The notes beneath the pieces were generated by a model, which saw only the letters and a program-made list of their open reading frames with translations, was not told the DNA's origin and did no database searches. DNA of 64,000 bases, taken from contig NZ_JBLKNW010000001.1 of the NCBI RefSeq assembly GCF_051414035.1, positions 930,001-994,000 of the forward strand, written 5' to 3'. Below are positions 24,675 to 32,620 of the stretch, piece after piece; the first letter of the stretch is position 1, and every line of letters starts with the position of its first letter. The position numbers and the translations under genes are program-made. The DNA comes from Halosimplex amylolyticum (GTDB taxonomy: Archaea; Halobacteriota; Halobacteria; Halobacteriales; Haloarculaceae).

Positions 24675-25376
24675 CTACAACATCCGCGAGAACTGGCCGA
24701 GCGGGGGGAACGTCAGCACTTCCTCGCTCTCGGCGTCGAACACGACGGGGCGGAACTGCGCGACGCGAGTGACCATCGGCGATAGCTCCGGGCGAGAGGT
24801 GCCGATACGGCCGTTCACGGACATGCCTTCGACCAGTCGGTTGAACGGGGGGACCACGAGCACGTCCGAGCGGCGATAGGCGCCGTCGCCGACGAGGAAA
24901 CAGGGTCGCTTCTGTCCCTGGATCTCGATCGCGGGGTGGTCGTGGCCGACGACGTAGGCGTCCGCAGGCGTCTCGGGTTCCTCGTGACCGTGACACACGA
25001 CGACGGTCTCGTCGCCGTCGGTGTCGAGGACGTACTCGTCGCGCAGGTCGCCCGCGTACGCGTCGCCGAGCATCGTGTCGTGGTTCCCCTCGACGACGAC
25101 GAGGCGAGCCCCCGAGTCGCGGACCGCGCGGGAGATCCCCGAGAGCGCGGCGTCGGCGCTGTCCGGGACGGTGCGAAACGAGTGGAACACGTCGCCGGCG
25201 AGGACGACCTCCTCGGGGTCGAAGTGGTCGAGCAGCCCCTCCAGTCGGTCTACGCAGTCCTCGCCGGCGCCGATGGGGAACTCGACCGTCGAGGCCGCGG
25301 CTTTGCCGAAGTGGAGATCCGCGAGGACGAGCGTCCCATCGATGTACACCGCTCGGTCCCGGTACTCGGGGTCCAT
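24675..25376 (-). CDS. Metallophosphoesterase (calcineurin-like)
   Basis: A 233-residue two-metal phosphoesterase. The full motif set is present: DLHFGK (DxH), LAGDVFHS (GDxxx), VEGNHDTM (GNHD), VCHGHEE (GH) and VVGHDHPAIE (GHxH). The family includes archaeal nucleases and phosphodiesterases often annotated as ICC-like; in many archaea this type lies beside an Lhr helicase gene, which is not seen here. Normal length; start at ATG 25376. Substrate unknown. Confidence 0.9.
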   Translation of the reverse strand: MDPEYRDRAVYIDGTLVLADLHFGKAAASTVEFPIGAGEDCVDRLEGLLDHFDPEEVVLAGDVFHSFRTVPDSADAALSGISRAVRDSGARLVVVEGNHDTMLGDAYAGDLRDEYVLDTDGDETVVVCHGHEEPETPADAYVVGHDHPAIEIQGQKRPCFLVGDGAYRRSDVLVVPPFNRLVEGMSVNGRIGTSRPELSPMVTRVAQFRPVVFDAESEEVLTFPPLGQFSRML

Positions 25377-25480
25377 CGAGCGTCACTCGGAGACGGTCGG
25401 GCAAAGACCTGACGCACCCGCCGGCGTCGTCGACCGACGGCGGGCGAGTTCGTCGGGGTACCGACCTGCGCCGTACCGGA

Positions 25481-26146
25481 TCACTCCCCGGTTGCGTCGC
25501 GATACTCTTCTTCCGTGACGGTGAACCGATGGACGTCGACGACCGAGCCGTCCATGTTCACCTCGAAGTTCCGGAGGAGCCCCTCGCGGTGGCCGCCGTG
25601 GGCTTCGACGTACCGCGAGACCGCTTTGCGGGATTTCTCGTTGCCCTCGTGGACGGTGACGACGACGGCGTCGAGGTCGAGTCGGTCGAAGGCCACCTCC
25701 ATGAACGCCGCCGCGCGCTCGCCGGAGTAGCCGCGGCCCCAGAAACGTTTGCGGAGCCACGCGCCGAACGTCGCCGTCTGCCGGTCCCAGTCGACGCTCA
25801 TCCCGGCGAGGCCGGCGAATTCGCCAGCGCCGTCTCGCGGTTCCCGCTGGTCACCGCTCGAATCTTCCGAGGCGCTCCGCGCCTCGCTGTCTTCGCCCGG
25901 CTTGGGACGGATCGCGTAGGTCGCACCCTCGCCGGCCTCGCGATTTTCGGTGATCAGTTCGAGGAACTCCTCCGTCTCTCTGGGCGTCTCGTGGGGGTCC
26001 CACGTGACGTACTCCGTCACCTCGTCGATGTGCGGTGCGCCCTCACGGACGTGTTCGTACAGTTCGAGCGGGTCGAGCGTCTCCGTCGTCGCCGCTTCGA
26101 GGACGAGACGGTCGGTCTCGATGCGGTCGGGGAAGAGATCGGACAT
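25481..26146 (-). CDS. GNAT family N-acetyltransferase (RimJ/RimL-like)
   Basis: A 221-residue acetyl-CoA-dependent transferase. RIETDRLVLEAATTETLDPL is the RimJ/RimL-like beginning; acetyl-CoA motif A is FGAWLRKRFWGRGYSGERAA; VHEGNEKSRKAVSRYVEAHG is the following core. A charged insertion of about 30 residues (GEDSEARSASEDSSGDQREP) before motif A is unusual and may be a surface loop of halophilic type. Start MSDLF at 26146 chosen; an ATG two codons upstream (26152) is equally possible. Target protein or amino sugar unknown. Confidence 0.85.
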   Translation of the reverse strand: MSDLFPDRIETDRLVLEAATTETLDPLELYEHVREGAPHIDEVTEYVTWDPHETPRETEEFLELITENREAGEGATYAIRPKPGEDSEARSASEDSSGDQREPRDGAGEFAGLAGMSVDWDRQTATFGAWLRKRFWGRGYSGERAAAFMEVAFDRLDLDAVVVTVHEGNEKSRKAVSRYVEAHGGHREGLLRNFEVNMDGSVVDVHRFTVTEEEYRDATGE

Positions 26147-26242
26147 ACGCATACCCGCACGGGCCAGCGGAAAAGCGCTTTCCCGTCCGTGAGACCCGTT
26201 GTCGGGGGTGAGGCCCCGTCGCAGTATCCATCGACGCGGGGG

Positions 26243-26250
26243 TATTTTAC
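26243..26250 (+). promoter_or_regulatory. TATA-like box for a 50-residue protein gene
   Basis: TATTTTAC, 24-31 bases before the ATG at 26274, fits a leaderless transcript. Confidence 0.5.
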
Positions 26251-26273
26251 CGGCGGAGCGCCGACGGAGGCGT

Positions 26274-26426
26274 ATGACCGACGACCTGCAGACGGCGGTG
26301 GAGCAGTTCCTCGACAAGACCGACACGACGCTCGGGGAGTACGACCAGGGCTACGCCGACGCTGACGCGACGCTGACCGTGTTGCGCGACCACATCTCGG
26401 ACCTGCGCGACGCCGCCGAGGAGTGA
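26274..26426 (+). CDS. Small acidic helical protein, unknown
   Basis: Fifty residues (MTDDLQTAVEQFLD...SDLRDAAEE), predicted to be mostly helical and strongly acidic, with a TATA-like box at the right distance. No family recognised. It precedes the thiolase gene by 54 bases in the same direction, so it may be its co-transcribed leader gene. Support comes from promoter, acidic composition and high G+C third positions. Confidence 0.6.
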   Translation: MTDDLQTAVEQFLDKTDTTLGEYDQGYADADATLTVLRDHISDLRDAAEE

Positions 26427-26480
26427 CCCCCGCCATTCCGGGGGAAGACCGATAGTGCGGGCGGCCGAACCGCTCGACAC

Positions 26481-27644
26481 ATGACAGACGTTGTGATAGT
26501 CGACGGGGCGCGGACCGCTCACGGGGCGATGCTCGGGTCGCTCTCGGACGTGCGCGCACCGGAACTCGGCGCGACGGTACTCGAAGACCTCGTCGACCGC
26601 TCGGGAGTCGACCCCGACGAACTGGACTGGGTCGGCCTGGGCAACGCCGTCCAGGCGGGCGTGGGACAGGTCCCGGCGCGCCAGGCCGTCGTCGAGGCCG
26701 GGTTGCCAGACGACACGCCCGCGACGACCGTCAACGAGGCTTCTGGCTCCGGACTGCGGGCGATCATGCTCGCGGCGGACCGCATCGACGCCGGCCGGGT
26801 CGACCTCGCCGTCGCGGGCGGCATGGAGTCGATGTCCAACGCGCCGTACCTCGTCCGGGAGCTGCGCGAGGGGCGACGCCACGGCAACACGGAACTGGTC
26901 GACTCGATGATCTTCGACGCGCTCTGGGACGTGGGCTACGACGCGCACATGGGCGAACTCACCGAGGCGCTGGTCGACGAGCACGGCGTCTCCCGCGAGG
27001 CCCAGGACCGGTACGCGCTCAGGAGCAACCGCCGGGCCGCCGAGTCCATCGCGGAGGGGCGATTCGGCGAGGAGCTCGTCCCCGTCGAAGTGGACGATCA
27101 CCTCGTCACCGAAGACGAGGGCCCGCGCGCCGACACCTCCCTCGACAGGCTCGCCCAGCTCCCGGCGGCGTTCCGCGAGGACGGGACGATCACGCCCGGG
27201 AACGCGTCGAAACTCGCGGACGGTGCCGGCGGCGTCTTGCTCGCCAGCGCCGAGGCCGCGGAGGAACGCGGGCTGGGGCCGATGGTCCACGTCGAGGACT
27301 ACGCCGTCGCCTACCGGGACCCTGCCGAGTTCTCGCAGGCCGTCGGCGACGCCATCGAGCGACTCCTCGACCGGAACGATCTGGCCGTCGACGACGTGGA
27401 CCACTACGAGGTCAACGAGGCCTTCGCCGCCCAGACGGTCTACGTCCGCGAGAGACTCGACATTCCGGAGGAGCGGCTCAATCCACTCGGCGGCGCGGTG
27501 GCGCTCGGCCATCCCATCGGCGCCAGCGGGGGTATCCTGGCGACGACGATCGCCCACGCGATGGTCCGGGAGGACCACGACTACGGCGTGGTGGGGATGA
27601 GCGTCGGCGGTGGCGGGGCGGTGATGGCGTTGCTGTCGCGGTAG
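26481..27644 (+). CDS. Thiolase family protein with Ser in place of both catalytic Cys
   Basis: A 387-residue protein with the complete thiolase fold: N-terminal VIVDGARTAHGAMLG, the nucleophile loop VNEASGSGLRAI, the NEAFAAQ motif, GGAVALGHPIGASGG with His344, and the C-terminal loop GMSVGGGGAVM. In classical thiolases the nucleophile loop reads xCGSG and the last loop LCIGGG; here Ser88 and Ser374 occupy the two cysteine positions. From memory, haloarchaeal ketothiolases with a serine nucleophile have been described, but those pair with an OB-fold subunit, which is not present here. Acetyl-CoA condensation or cleavage is therefore plausible, not certain. Confidence 0.85.
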   Translation: MTDVVIVDGARTAHGAMLGSLSDVRAPELGATVLEDLVDRSGVDPDELDWVGLGNAVQAGVGQVPARQAVVEAGLPDDTPATTVNEASGSGLRAIMLAADRIDAGRVDLAVAGGMESMSNAPYLVRELREGRRHGNTELVDSMIFDALWDVGYDAHMGELTEALVDEHGVSREAQDRYALRSNRRAAESIAEGRFGEELVPVEVDDHLVTEDEGPRADTSLDRLAQLPAAFREDGTITPGNASKLADGAGGVLLASAEAAEERGLGPMVHVEDYAVAYRDPAEFSQAVGDAIERLLDRNDLAVDDVDHYEVNEAFAAQTVYVRERLDIPEERLNPLGGAVALGHPIGASGGILATTIAHAMVREDHDYGVVGMSVGGGGAVMALLSR

Positions 27645-27780
27645 GCGGTGACCGCCAGCGCCGTCGTGAGTGAGCGTCGGCGGTGGCGGGGCGGTGATGG
27701 CGTTGCTGTCGCGGTAAGCGGTATGACGGTGATGGCGTTGCCGTCGCGGTAGGCGGTATGACGGTGACGCTGTCGACCCA
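27599..27780. repeat. Tandem duplications of the thiolase gene 3' end
   Basis: Bases 27599-27648 (last codons, stop and following bases of the thiolase gene) recur at 27672-27721 with essentially one change (TAG to TAA). A third shorter copy (GATGGCGTTGCCGTCGCGGTA, about 27731-27751) and repeats of GGTATGACGGTGA follow. The period of the first pair is 73 bases. Confidence 0.85.
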
Positions 27781-27801
27781 ACGCGGCACCCCCGAGGAAA
27801 G

Positions 27802-27809
27802 CTTATCTG
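27802..27809 (+). promoter_or_regulatory. TATA-like box for a 45-residue membrane protein gene
   Basis: CTTATCTG lies 23-30 bases before the ATG at 27832. Confidence 0.45.
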
Positions 27810-27831
27810 TATTCGCACGCACACTTATCAC

Positions 27832-27969
27832 ATGGACCCCGGTTCCAACGGCCCGCTCTCCACCGAAACCACGCAGAATCCCAGGCCCAACTCTGTCAGC
27901 GGCGGCGGACTGTTGCTTGGATTACTGCTGTTGATCGCCGCGCTCGTCGTGCTGTCAGTACTCCTCTGA
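27832..27969 (+). CDS. Small single-helix membrane protein
   Basis: Forty-five residues: a polar N-terminus of about 22 residues rich in Pro, Asn, Ser and Thr (MDPGSNGPLSTETTQNPRP), then a helix GGGLLLGLLLLIAALVVLSV and the end. It has a TATA-like box at the leaderless distance. Too short for usual gene calls. Topology N-out or N-in cannot be decided. No homologue recognised. Confidence 0.6.
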   Translation: MDPGSNGPLSTETTQNPRPNSVSGGGLLLGLLLLIAALVVLSVLL

Positions 27970-28004
27970 GTCGCTCGGCGACGGCGGCACGATCCGGCCG
28001 AAAG

Positions 28005-28652
28005 TCACTCCCCGGTGTCGTGCTCCATCCCCTCTACGAGCGCGACGACGTTCTCCTCCTCGCCGTCGATCTGCTGGGGATAGATCCCGACCGCGACGAG
28101 GTAGTCCTCGCCGTGCTGGAACTTCGTGGCGTGGACGTACACGTCGACCTCGCTGCCGGCCAGGGTGGCGGTGCCCTCGAACTTCTGGAGGGTGCGTTGG
28201 CTCCCGAGCGCCCGGACGCTGCGGTTCTCGACGCGGTCGCCGACAGTTAGGCCCTCGTACTGGGACTCGAACTGCCGGAGGACCTCCCGCGTGGACATGT
28301 CCGAGATGGGGTTGAAGGTCTGGCCCACGACGTTGACCTCCGGGCTGGCGAAGGTGACGAACACTGCGGCGCGCTGGGACCCGAGCGGGCCGAGGTCGAC
28401 CGCCCGCTCGTATCTCGCCTGCTGGTTGGTCACCTCGACCTGACGGGTCTGGCCGGCGGCGCTGAAGTTGCGCGTCATCGTCGACGATTCGACGGCCTGC
28501 TCCTCGTAGCCGGTCTCGGACTGGGCGTCGTCGCTCGCGGTCGCCGGCGACGCGCTGAAGGACAGCGCCTCGCTCCCGGTGAGGAAGCCGCACCCGGCTG
28601 TCACCGTCGCGAGGACGACTGCCAGCGCCACGAGTACCTGACGTGCGTGCAT
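28005..28652 (-). CDS. Lipoprotein, DUF6517-like
   Basis: A 215-residue protein with a lipoprotein signal: MHARQVLVALAVVLATVTAGC, where TAGC is the lipobox and the Cys at about residue 21 would be lipidated. The mature part is soluble, beta-rich and begins with SASPATASDDAQSETGYEE, a pattern I associate with the haloarchaeal DUF6517 family (unverified). The start at 28652 was chosen because it places the signal at the N-terminus; an open frame continues 100 codons upstream without signal-like character. Function unknown. Divergent from the aminotransferase gene. Confidence 0.75.
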   Translation of the reverse strand: MHARQVLVALAVVLATVTAGCGFLTGSEALSFSASPATASDDAQSETGYEEQAVESSTMTRNFSAAGQTRQVEVTNQQARYERAVDLGPLGSQRAAVFVTFASPEVNVVGQTFNPISDMSTREVLRQFESQYEGLTVGDRVENRSVRALGSQRTLQKFEGTATLAGSEVDVYVHATKFQHGEDYLVAVGIYPQQIDGEEENVVALVEGMEHDTGE

Positions 28653-28800
28653 CGGCCAGCCGTTGCGCGAGGACGAGGGTAAACCTGCTGGTGTCCGAAA
28701 CACCGGTATGTCGGTTGATACGTCCGCGGTCGCCGCCCGGTGCGGGAGGGACCGACCGTGACCCTCAAGAATTATCGGGGAGCGCACCGGCGGTAGTGGT

Positions 28801-29922
28801 ATGACGGAGTTCTCTCGTCGAGTCGAGCAGGTGTCGATAAGCGGGATCCGCGAGGTATTCGAGGCCGCGGGCGAGGACGCGATCAACCTCGGCCTGGGCC
28901 AACCTGACTTCCCGACGCCCGAACACGCCCGCGAGGGCGCGATCGACGCCATCCGCGCGGGGAAGGCCGACGGCTACACCTCGAACAAAGGCACCGAGTC
29001 GCTCCGGGAGGCTATCGCCGGCCGCTACGCCGAGGACCGGGGCATCGACGTCGACCCCGAGCACGTCATCGCCACGGCGGGCGGCAGCGAGGCGCTCCAC
29101 ATCGCCCTCGAAGCGCACGTCGACGAGGGACAGGAAGTCGTGTTCCCCGACCCGGGGTTCGTCTCCTACGACGCCCTCACCCACCTCGCGGGCGGCGAGC
29201 CCAGGCCCGTCGGCCTCCGCGACGACCTCACGATGGACCCCGCGGCGGTCGAGGAGGCCATCACCGACGACACCGCGGCGTTCATCGTCAACAGCCCCGC
29301 CAACCCCACTGGCGCGGTCCAGTCGCCCGAGGACATGCGGGAGTTCGCTCGCATCGCCGACGAACACGACGTGCTCTGCATCTCCGACGAGGTGTACGAG
29401 CACATCGTCTTCGAGGGCGAGCACCGTTCGCCGCTGGAGTTCGCCGAGAGCGACAACGTCGTCGTCGTGAGCGCCTGCTCGAAGACCTACTCGATGACGG
29501 GCTGGCGGCTCGGCTGGGTCACCGGCTCGAACCGCCGGATCGAGCGGATGCTGCGGGTCCACCAGTACGGCCAGGCCTGCGCGTCGGCCGCCTCGCAGTA
29601 CGCCGCGGAGGCGGCGCTCACCGGCCCGCAGGACCCGGTCGACGAGATGGTCGAAGCCTTCGAGGAGCGCCGCGACGTACTGCTGGACGGCCTCGCCGAC
29701 ATCGGCCTGGAGTGCCCGACGCCCCACGGCGCGTTCTACGCGATGCCCGAAGTGCCCGAGGGGTTCGTCGACGAGGTCATCGACCGCGGCGTCGTGGTCG
29801 TTCCCGGCGACGCCTTCGGCGAACACGGCGCGGGCTACGCCCGCATCTCCTACGCCGTCGACGTCGAGACGCTGCAGGAAGCGCTCGACGTCATGGGTGA
29901 GGCGTACGACGCCGTGAAGTGA
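28801..29922 (+). CDS. Class I/II aminotransferase
   Basis: A 373-residue PLP enzyme of the aspartate aminotransferase fold. Visible landmarks are the N-terminal INLGLGQPDFPTP, NSPANPTGAV for the conserved Asn and Pro, DEVYEHIVF for the PLP-ring aspartate and tyrosine, SACSKTYSMTGWRLGW containing the Schiff-base lysine, and YARISYAV with the carboxylate-binding arginine. It transfers amino groups between an amino acid and a 2-oxo acid in the cytoplasm; aspartate/alanine/aromatic specificity cannot be decided. Transcribed alone. Confidence 0.93.
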   Translation: MTEFSRRVEQVSISGIREVFEAAGEDAINLGLGQPDFPTPEHAREGAIDAIRAGKADGYTSNKGTESLREAIAGRYAEDRGIDVDPEHVIATAGGSEALHIALEAHVDEGQEVVFPDPGFVSYDALTHLAGGEPRPVGLRDDLTMDPAAVEEAITDDTAAFIVNSPANPTGAVQSPEDMREFARIADEHDVLCISDEVYEHIVFEGEHRSPLEFAESDNVVVVSACSKTYSMTGWRLGWVTGSNRRIERMLRVHQYGQACASAASQYAAEAALTGPQDPVDEMVEAFEERRDVLLDGLADIGLECPTPHGAFYAMPEVPEGFVDEVIDRGVVVVPGDAFGEHGAGYARISYAVDVETLQEALDVMGEAYDAVK

Positions 29923-30045
29923 GAGGGCCTGCTGGCTTCGATACGCTGTTGCTGCGCTCGCGTTCGTCTCGTTTTGGATCGTCGCACTCGTCTCGTTCTG
30001 CGCCGCTACGCGCCTGAGATACGAGATCTAATCGCCGAAGCGGAC

Positions 30046-31374
30046 TCAGTCGACCGATTCACTGGCGGTCCCCTCGCCGGTGTCGTCGCCGTCGTCGGTC
30101 GCGCCGTCACCGTCCGGGAACGGCGATCCGAACGCGGCCAGGGGGAGAGCAGTCGCGAGGAGCAGGACGCCGAGTGCACCGTAGGCGGCGACCGGGCCGC
30201 GCGCGCCGGCGGCGACGCCCGCGAGGACGACGAACGGCGTCCGCGCGAGCCCGAACACCATCGAGACGGCGCTGAGAACGGTCGCGCGCCCCACGTCCTC
30301 CACGCGACCGTTGACGTGGTTCTCTACCATCGGGCGGAGCAGGAAGTGGACGGCCCGCAACAGGTAAAACGAGGCGAACGCGGCCAGGGGAACGGCGAGG
30401 GGGACGAGCGTCGCGGCCGCGAGCGTCACCGCGGCGAGCGCGAGCACGCGCCGGAGTCCGAGGCGCGCCTCGATCGGTCCGGCGTAGTAACTCACCGCCG
30501 CGGCGACGGCCGCGAAACTCGCGTACAGCGGCCCCAGGCCGGTCTCGGCCGTCAGCGGGAGACCGGCGAGCACCCCGCCTTCGCCGGTCGCCCCCTCGAC
30601 CGCGCCGGCAACGGGCAGCGCGGCCAGTTCGACGTCTTCGACGACGGCGACGGCGATGGGCTGGACGTACTGGTTGGCGGCGCCGACGACGCCGAACAGG
30701 ACCGCGGCGAAGAGGACGAACGACCGGAGCGGCGGCCGGGCGAGCCGGTCGCGGAGCAGCGGGAGCGCCTCGCGCACGGACGGGCCCGTCGCGTCGCCGC
30801 GCTCGAACTGTTCCGTCCGCGGGAGCGTCGCGATCACGCCGGCGCCAACGAGCATGAGCGCGCCGGCGGCGACGAACGGATACCGCGGGTCGAGACCGTA
30901 GAGGAGGGCGCCGACGACCGTCGTGACGGTCGAACTCCAGCGGGCGATCGCCTGGCCGCGACCCCGGACGTGCGTGAACCGGTTCTCGCCGACCGTCGAT
31001 TCGAGCACCTCGTAGAGCCACGCGCTCCCCGTCCCCGAGGTCAGCGCGATGCCGAGCGCCCAGACGACGTAGACGGCGAGGTAGGAGGCGAACGAGTCGA
31101 CGGCGACGAAGCCCAGCAGCGAGCACGCCAGCGCCACCTTGCTCGCGACGAGCGTGTCCCGCCGGCCGAAGCGGTCGCCGACGTAGCCGGTCGGGATCTC
31201 GCCCGCGACGAGCAGGAGCGAGTAGACGGCGCTGAGCGTCCCGTACTGCGGATACGTCAGGTCGCGGAGGACGAACAGGGCGAAGATCGGCGAGATGAAC
31301 CCGACGGCCGCGAGCGCCTGGAACAGGTAGTACCGCCTGATCAGCGCACGCGGGTTCGACAGGTCGACGCGCAC
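30046..31374 (-). CDS. MFS transporter
   Basis: A membrane protein of 442 residues with about 12 helices. TM1 begins at RRYYLFQALAAVGFISPIF; the MFS loop 2-3 motif is GYVGDRFGRRDTLVASK; a second half starts near RSFVLFAAVLFGVVGAANQYV. The tail is acidic (GDGATDDGDDTGE). The start is uncertain: GTG 31374 (VRVDLSNP) leaves a 137-base divergent promoter, while the longest reading begins at 31479 with a Cys-containing extension not typical of MFS proteins. Substrate unknown; drug or metabolite exporters of this shape are common in haloarchaea. Confidence 0.85.
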   Translation of the reverse strand: MRVDLSNPRALIRRYYLFQALAAVGFISPIFALFVLRDLTYPQYGTLSAVYSLLLVAGEIPTGYVGDRFGRRDTLVASKVALACSLLGFVAVDSFASYLAVYVVWALGIALTSGTGSAWLYEVLESTVGENRFTHVRGRGQAIARWSSTVTTVVGALLYGLDPRYPFVAAGALMLVGAGVIATLPRTEQFERGDATGPSVREALPLLRDRLARPPLRSFVLFAAVLFGVVGAANQYVQPIAVAVVEDVELAALPVAGAVEGATGEGGVLAGLPLTAETGLGPLYASFAAVAAAVSYYAGPIEARLGLRRVLALAAVTLAAATLVPLAVPLAAFASFYLLRAVHFLLRPMVENHVNGRVEDVGRATVLSAVSMVFGLARTPFVVLAGVAAGARGPVAAYGALGVLLLATALPLAAFGSPFPDGDGATDDGDDTGEGTASESVD

Positions 31375-31511
31375 GGGCCGACCGACGAACGGCTCCGACT
31401 TGACGCTTCCCTGAACGGCGTTGAAGTAGTCGTTCTGACACGTCTCGGCGCAGACCGAGCCCGGGAGACGCGGGCGCAATACGGAAGTCGATCACGGCCC
31501 AAACGGGGGTA

Positions 31512-31883
31512 ATGGACCAACTAGCCCCGTCGAACGTCCCGATCTACGAGACGAAGGCCGAGGGAGCCACGCTGTGGGACCGCTGTGCGGACCGCGGCCT
31601 CCCGGTCGTCGCCGTCCGCGACGGCGAACGAGGGTTCGTCGTCCGGTACGACCTCCAGCACCTCGACAGCGAACTGTCCGAGACCGCGCTCCGGAAGCTC
31701 CGAGAGCAGGTGCGGTCGCTCCGCTCGTACTCGATCGAGGTCGACCCGCTCTCCCAGACGGAAGCCGTCGGCGGCGAGACGGGGCCGCTCGCCGGCGAAC
31801 TCCACGCCCGAACCGAGACGGACGCGCGTCGACTCGCGTCCCACGTGTCCGCCTTCGTCTTCGACGACGACAACCTGGTCTGA
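31512..31883 (+). CDS. Conserved small soluble protein, unknown
   Basis: A 123-residue acidic protein (begins MDQLAPSNVPIYETKAEGAT, ends FVFDDDNLV). The pattern of alternating strands and helices (GLPVVAVRDGERGFVVRYDL, LRKLREQVRSL) suggests a small alpha/beta fold, but no domain is recognised. Divergent from the MFS gene and convergent with the lycopene cyclase-domain gene, so likely its own transcript. Confidence 0.65.
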   Translation: MDQLAPSNVPIYETKAEGATLWDRCADRGLPVVAVRDGERGFVVRYDLQHLDSELSETALRKLREQVRSLRSYSIEVDPLSQTEAVGGETGPLAGELHARTETDARRLASHVSAFVFDDDNLV

Positions 31884-31911
31884 GCGGTAACTCGCGCCCG
31901 GACGGAGGCGA

Positions 31912-32475
31912 CTACGTGTCCGTGTCTCGCCGGTTCAGCGTCTCGTGGACGCCCAGGATCAGCGCGGGGACGACGACCATGAACAGGTGTTCCTCCAGCG
32001 GGATCCCGACGAACTCGACGCCGGTCCGCAGGGGGATGGCGAACACGCCGACTTCGAGCGTGTACCAGTCCCAGGCGTAGGCCAGCGGATAGATCACGGC
32101 GATCGTGCGGGCCGCGCGCAGCAGGCTTTCCCGACCCGCACGGAAGAGGAGGACGAACGCGAGCGTCCCGAACGCGACCTCCGTCGCGAGGTACGTGTAG
32201 CGGCCGAGCGCACCGATATCGGGCAGCGGGAGCGCCGAGAGCGGTCGGAACAGGACGGCGACGGCCAGGAGTGCGAGGGCGAGCGCCGCTGCAGCGACCG
32301 GTTCGTCGGCCGGTCGATCCGCGGAAGCCGTCAGCGCACGCAGCGCCGGCGCGAAGCAGACGAGCGCCGCGAGTACCCCGAGCGGCCCCGCGAGTTTGCC
32401 GACGGTCATCCACAGGACGACGACGCCGACGCCGAACAGTCCCCACGTGAGCCGACGCGTCCGTCCGCGTTCCAT
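31912..32475 (-). CDS. Lycopene cyclase-domain membrane protein
   Basis: A 187-residue protein with about six helices. The C-terminal segment AWDWYTLEVGVFAIPLRTG followed by GIPLEEHLFMVVVPALI is the signature of the archaeal/actinobacterial heterodimer-type lycopene cyclase domain (PLEE-x-LF). Complete cyclases have two such domains (about 230 residues or more); only one is clear here, so it may be a single-domain relative working as homodimer or with another subunit. Divergent from a UbiA prenyltransferase gene with 145 bases between them; the pair points to isoprenoid or carotenoid work. Confidence 0.75.
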   Translation of the reverse strand: MERGRTRRLTWGLFGVGVVVLWMTVGKLAGPLGVLAALVCFAPALRALTASADRPADEPVAAAALALALLAVAVLFRPLSALPLPDIGALGRYTYLATEVAFGTLAFVLLFRAGRESLLRAARTIAVIYPLAYAWDWYTLEVGVFAIPLRTGVEFVGIPLEEHLFMVVVPALILGVHETLNRRDTDT

Positions 32476-32620
32476 ACCGTTGCATGCGGTGCCACGCACA
32501 TGAGCGAACGGGTGATTCGGCCCACGCTGGCGGGGACGGTCCGTTCGGGCGACCACCTCACGGGGCACGGCGACCTGACACGACGAAAGAACGTAGGGGC
32601 TTCCGGCCCTCACGGTAGGT

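Noticed and set aside
29923..30045. Candidate tRNA or small RNA
   Set aside because: GC-rich bases allow partial stems, but no cloverleaf with T-loop GTTCRA sequence was found; no tRNA was recognised anywhere in the window.
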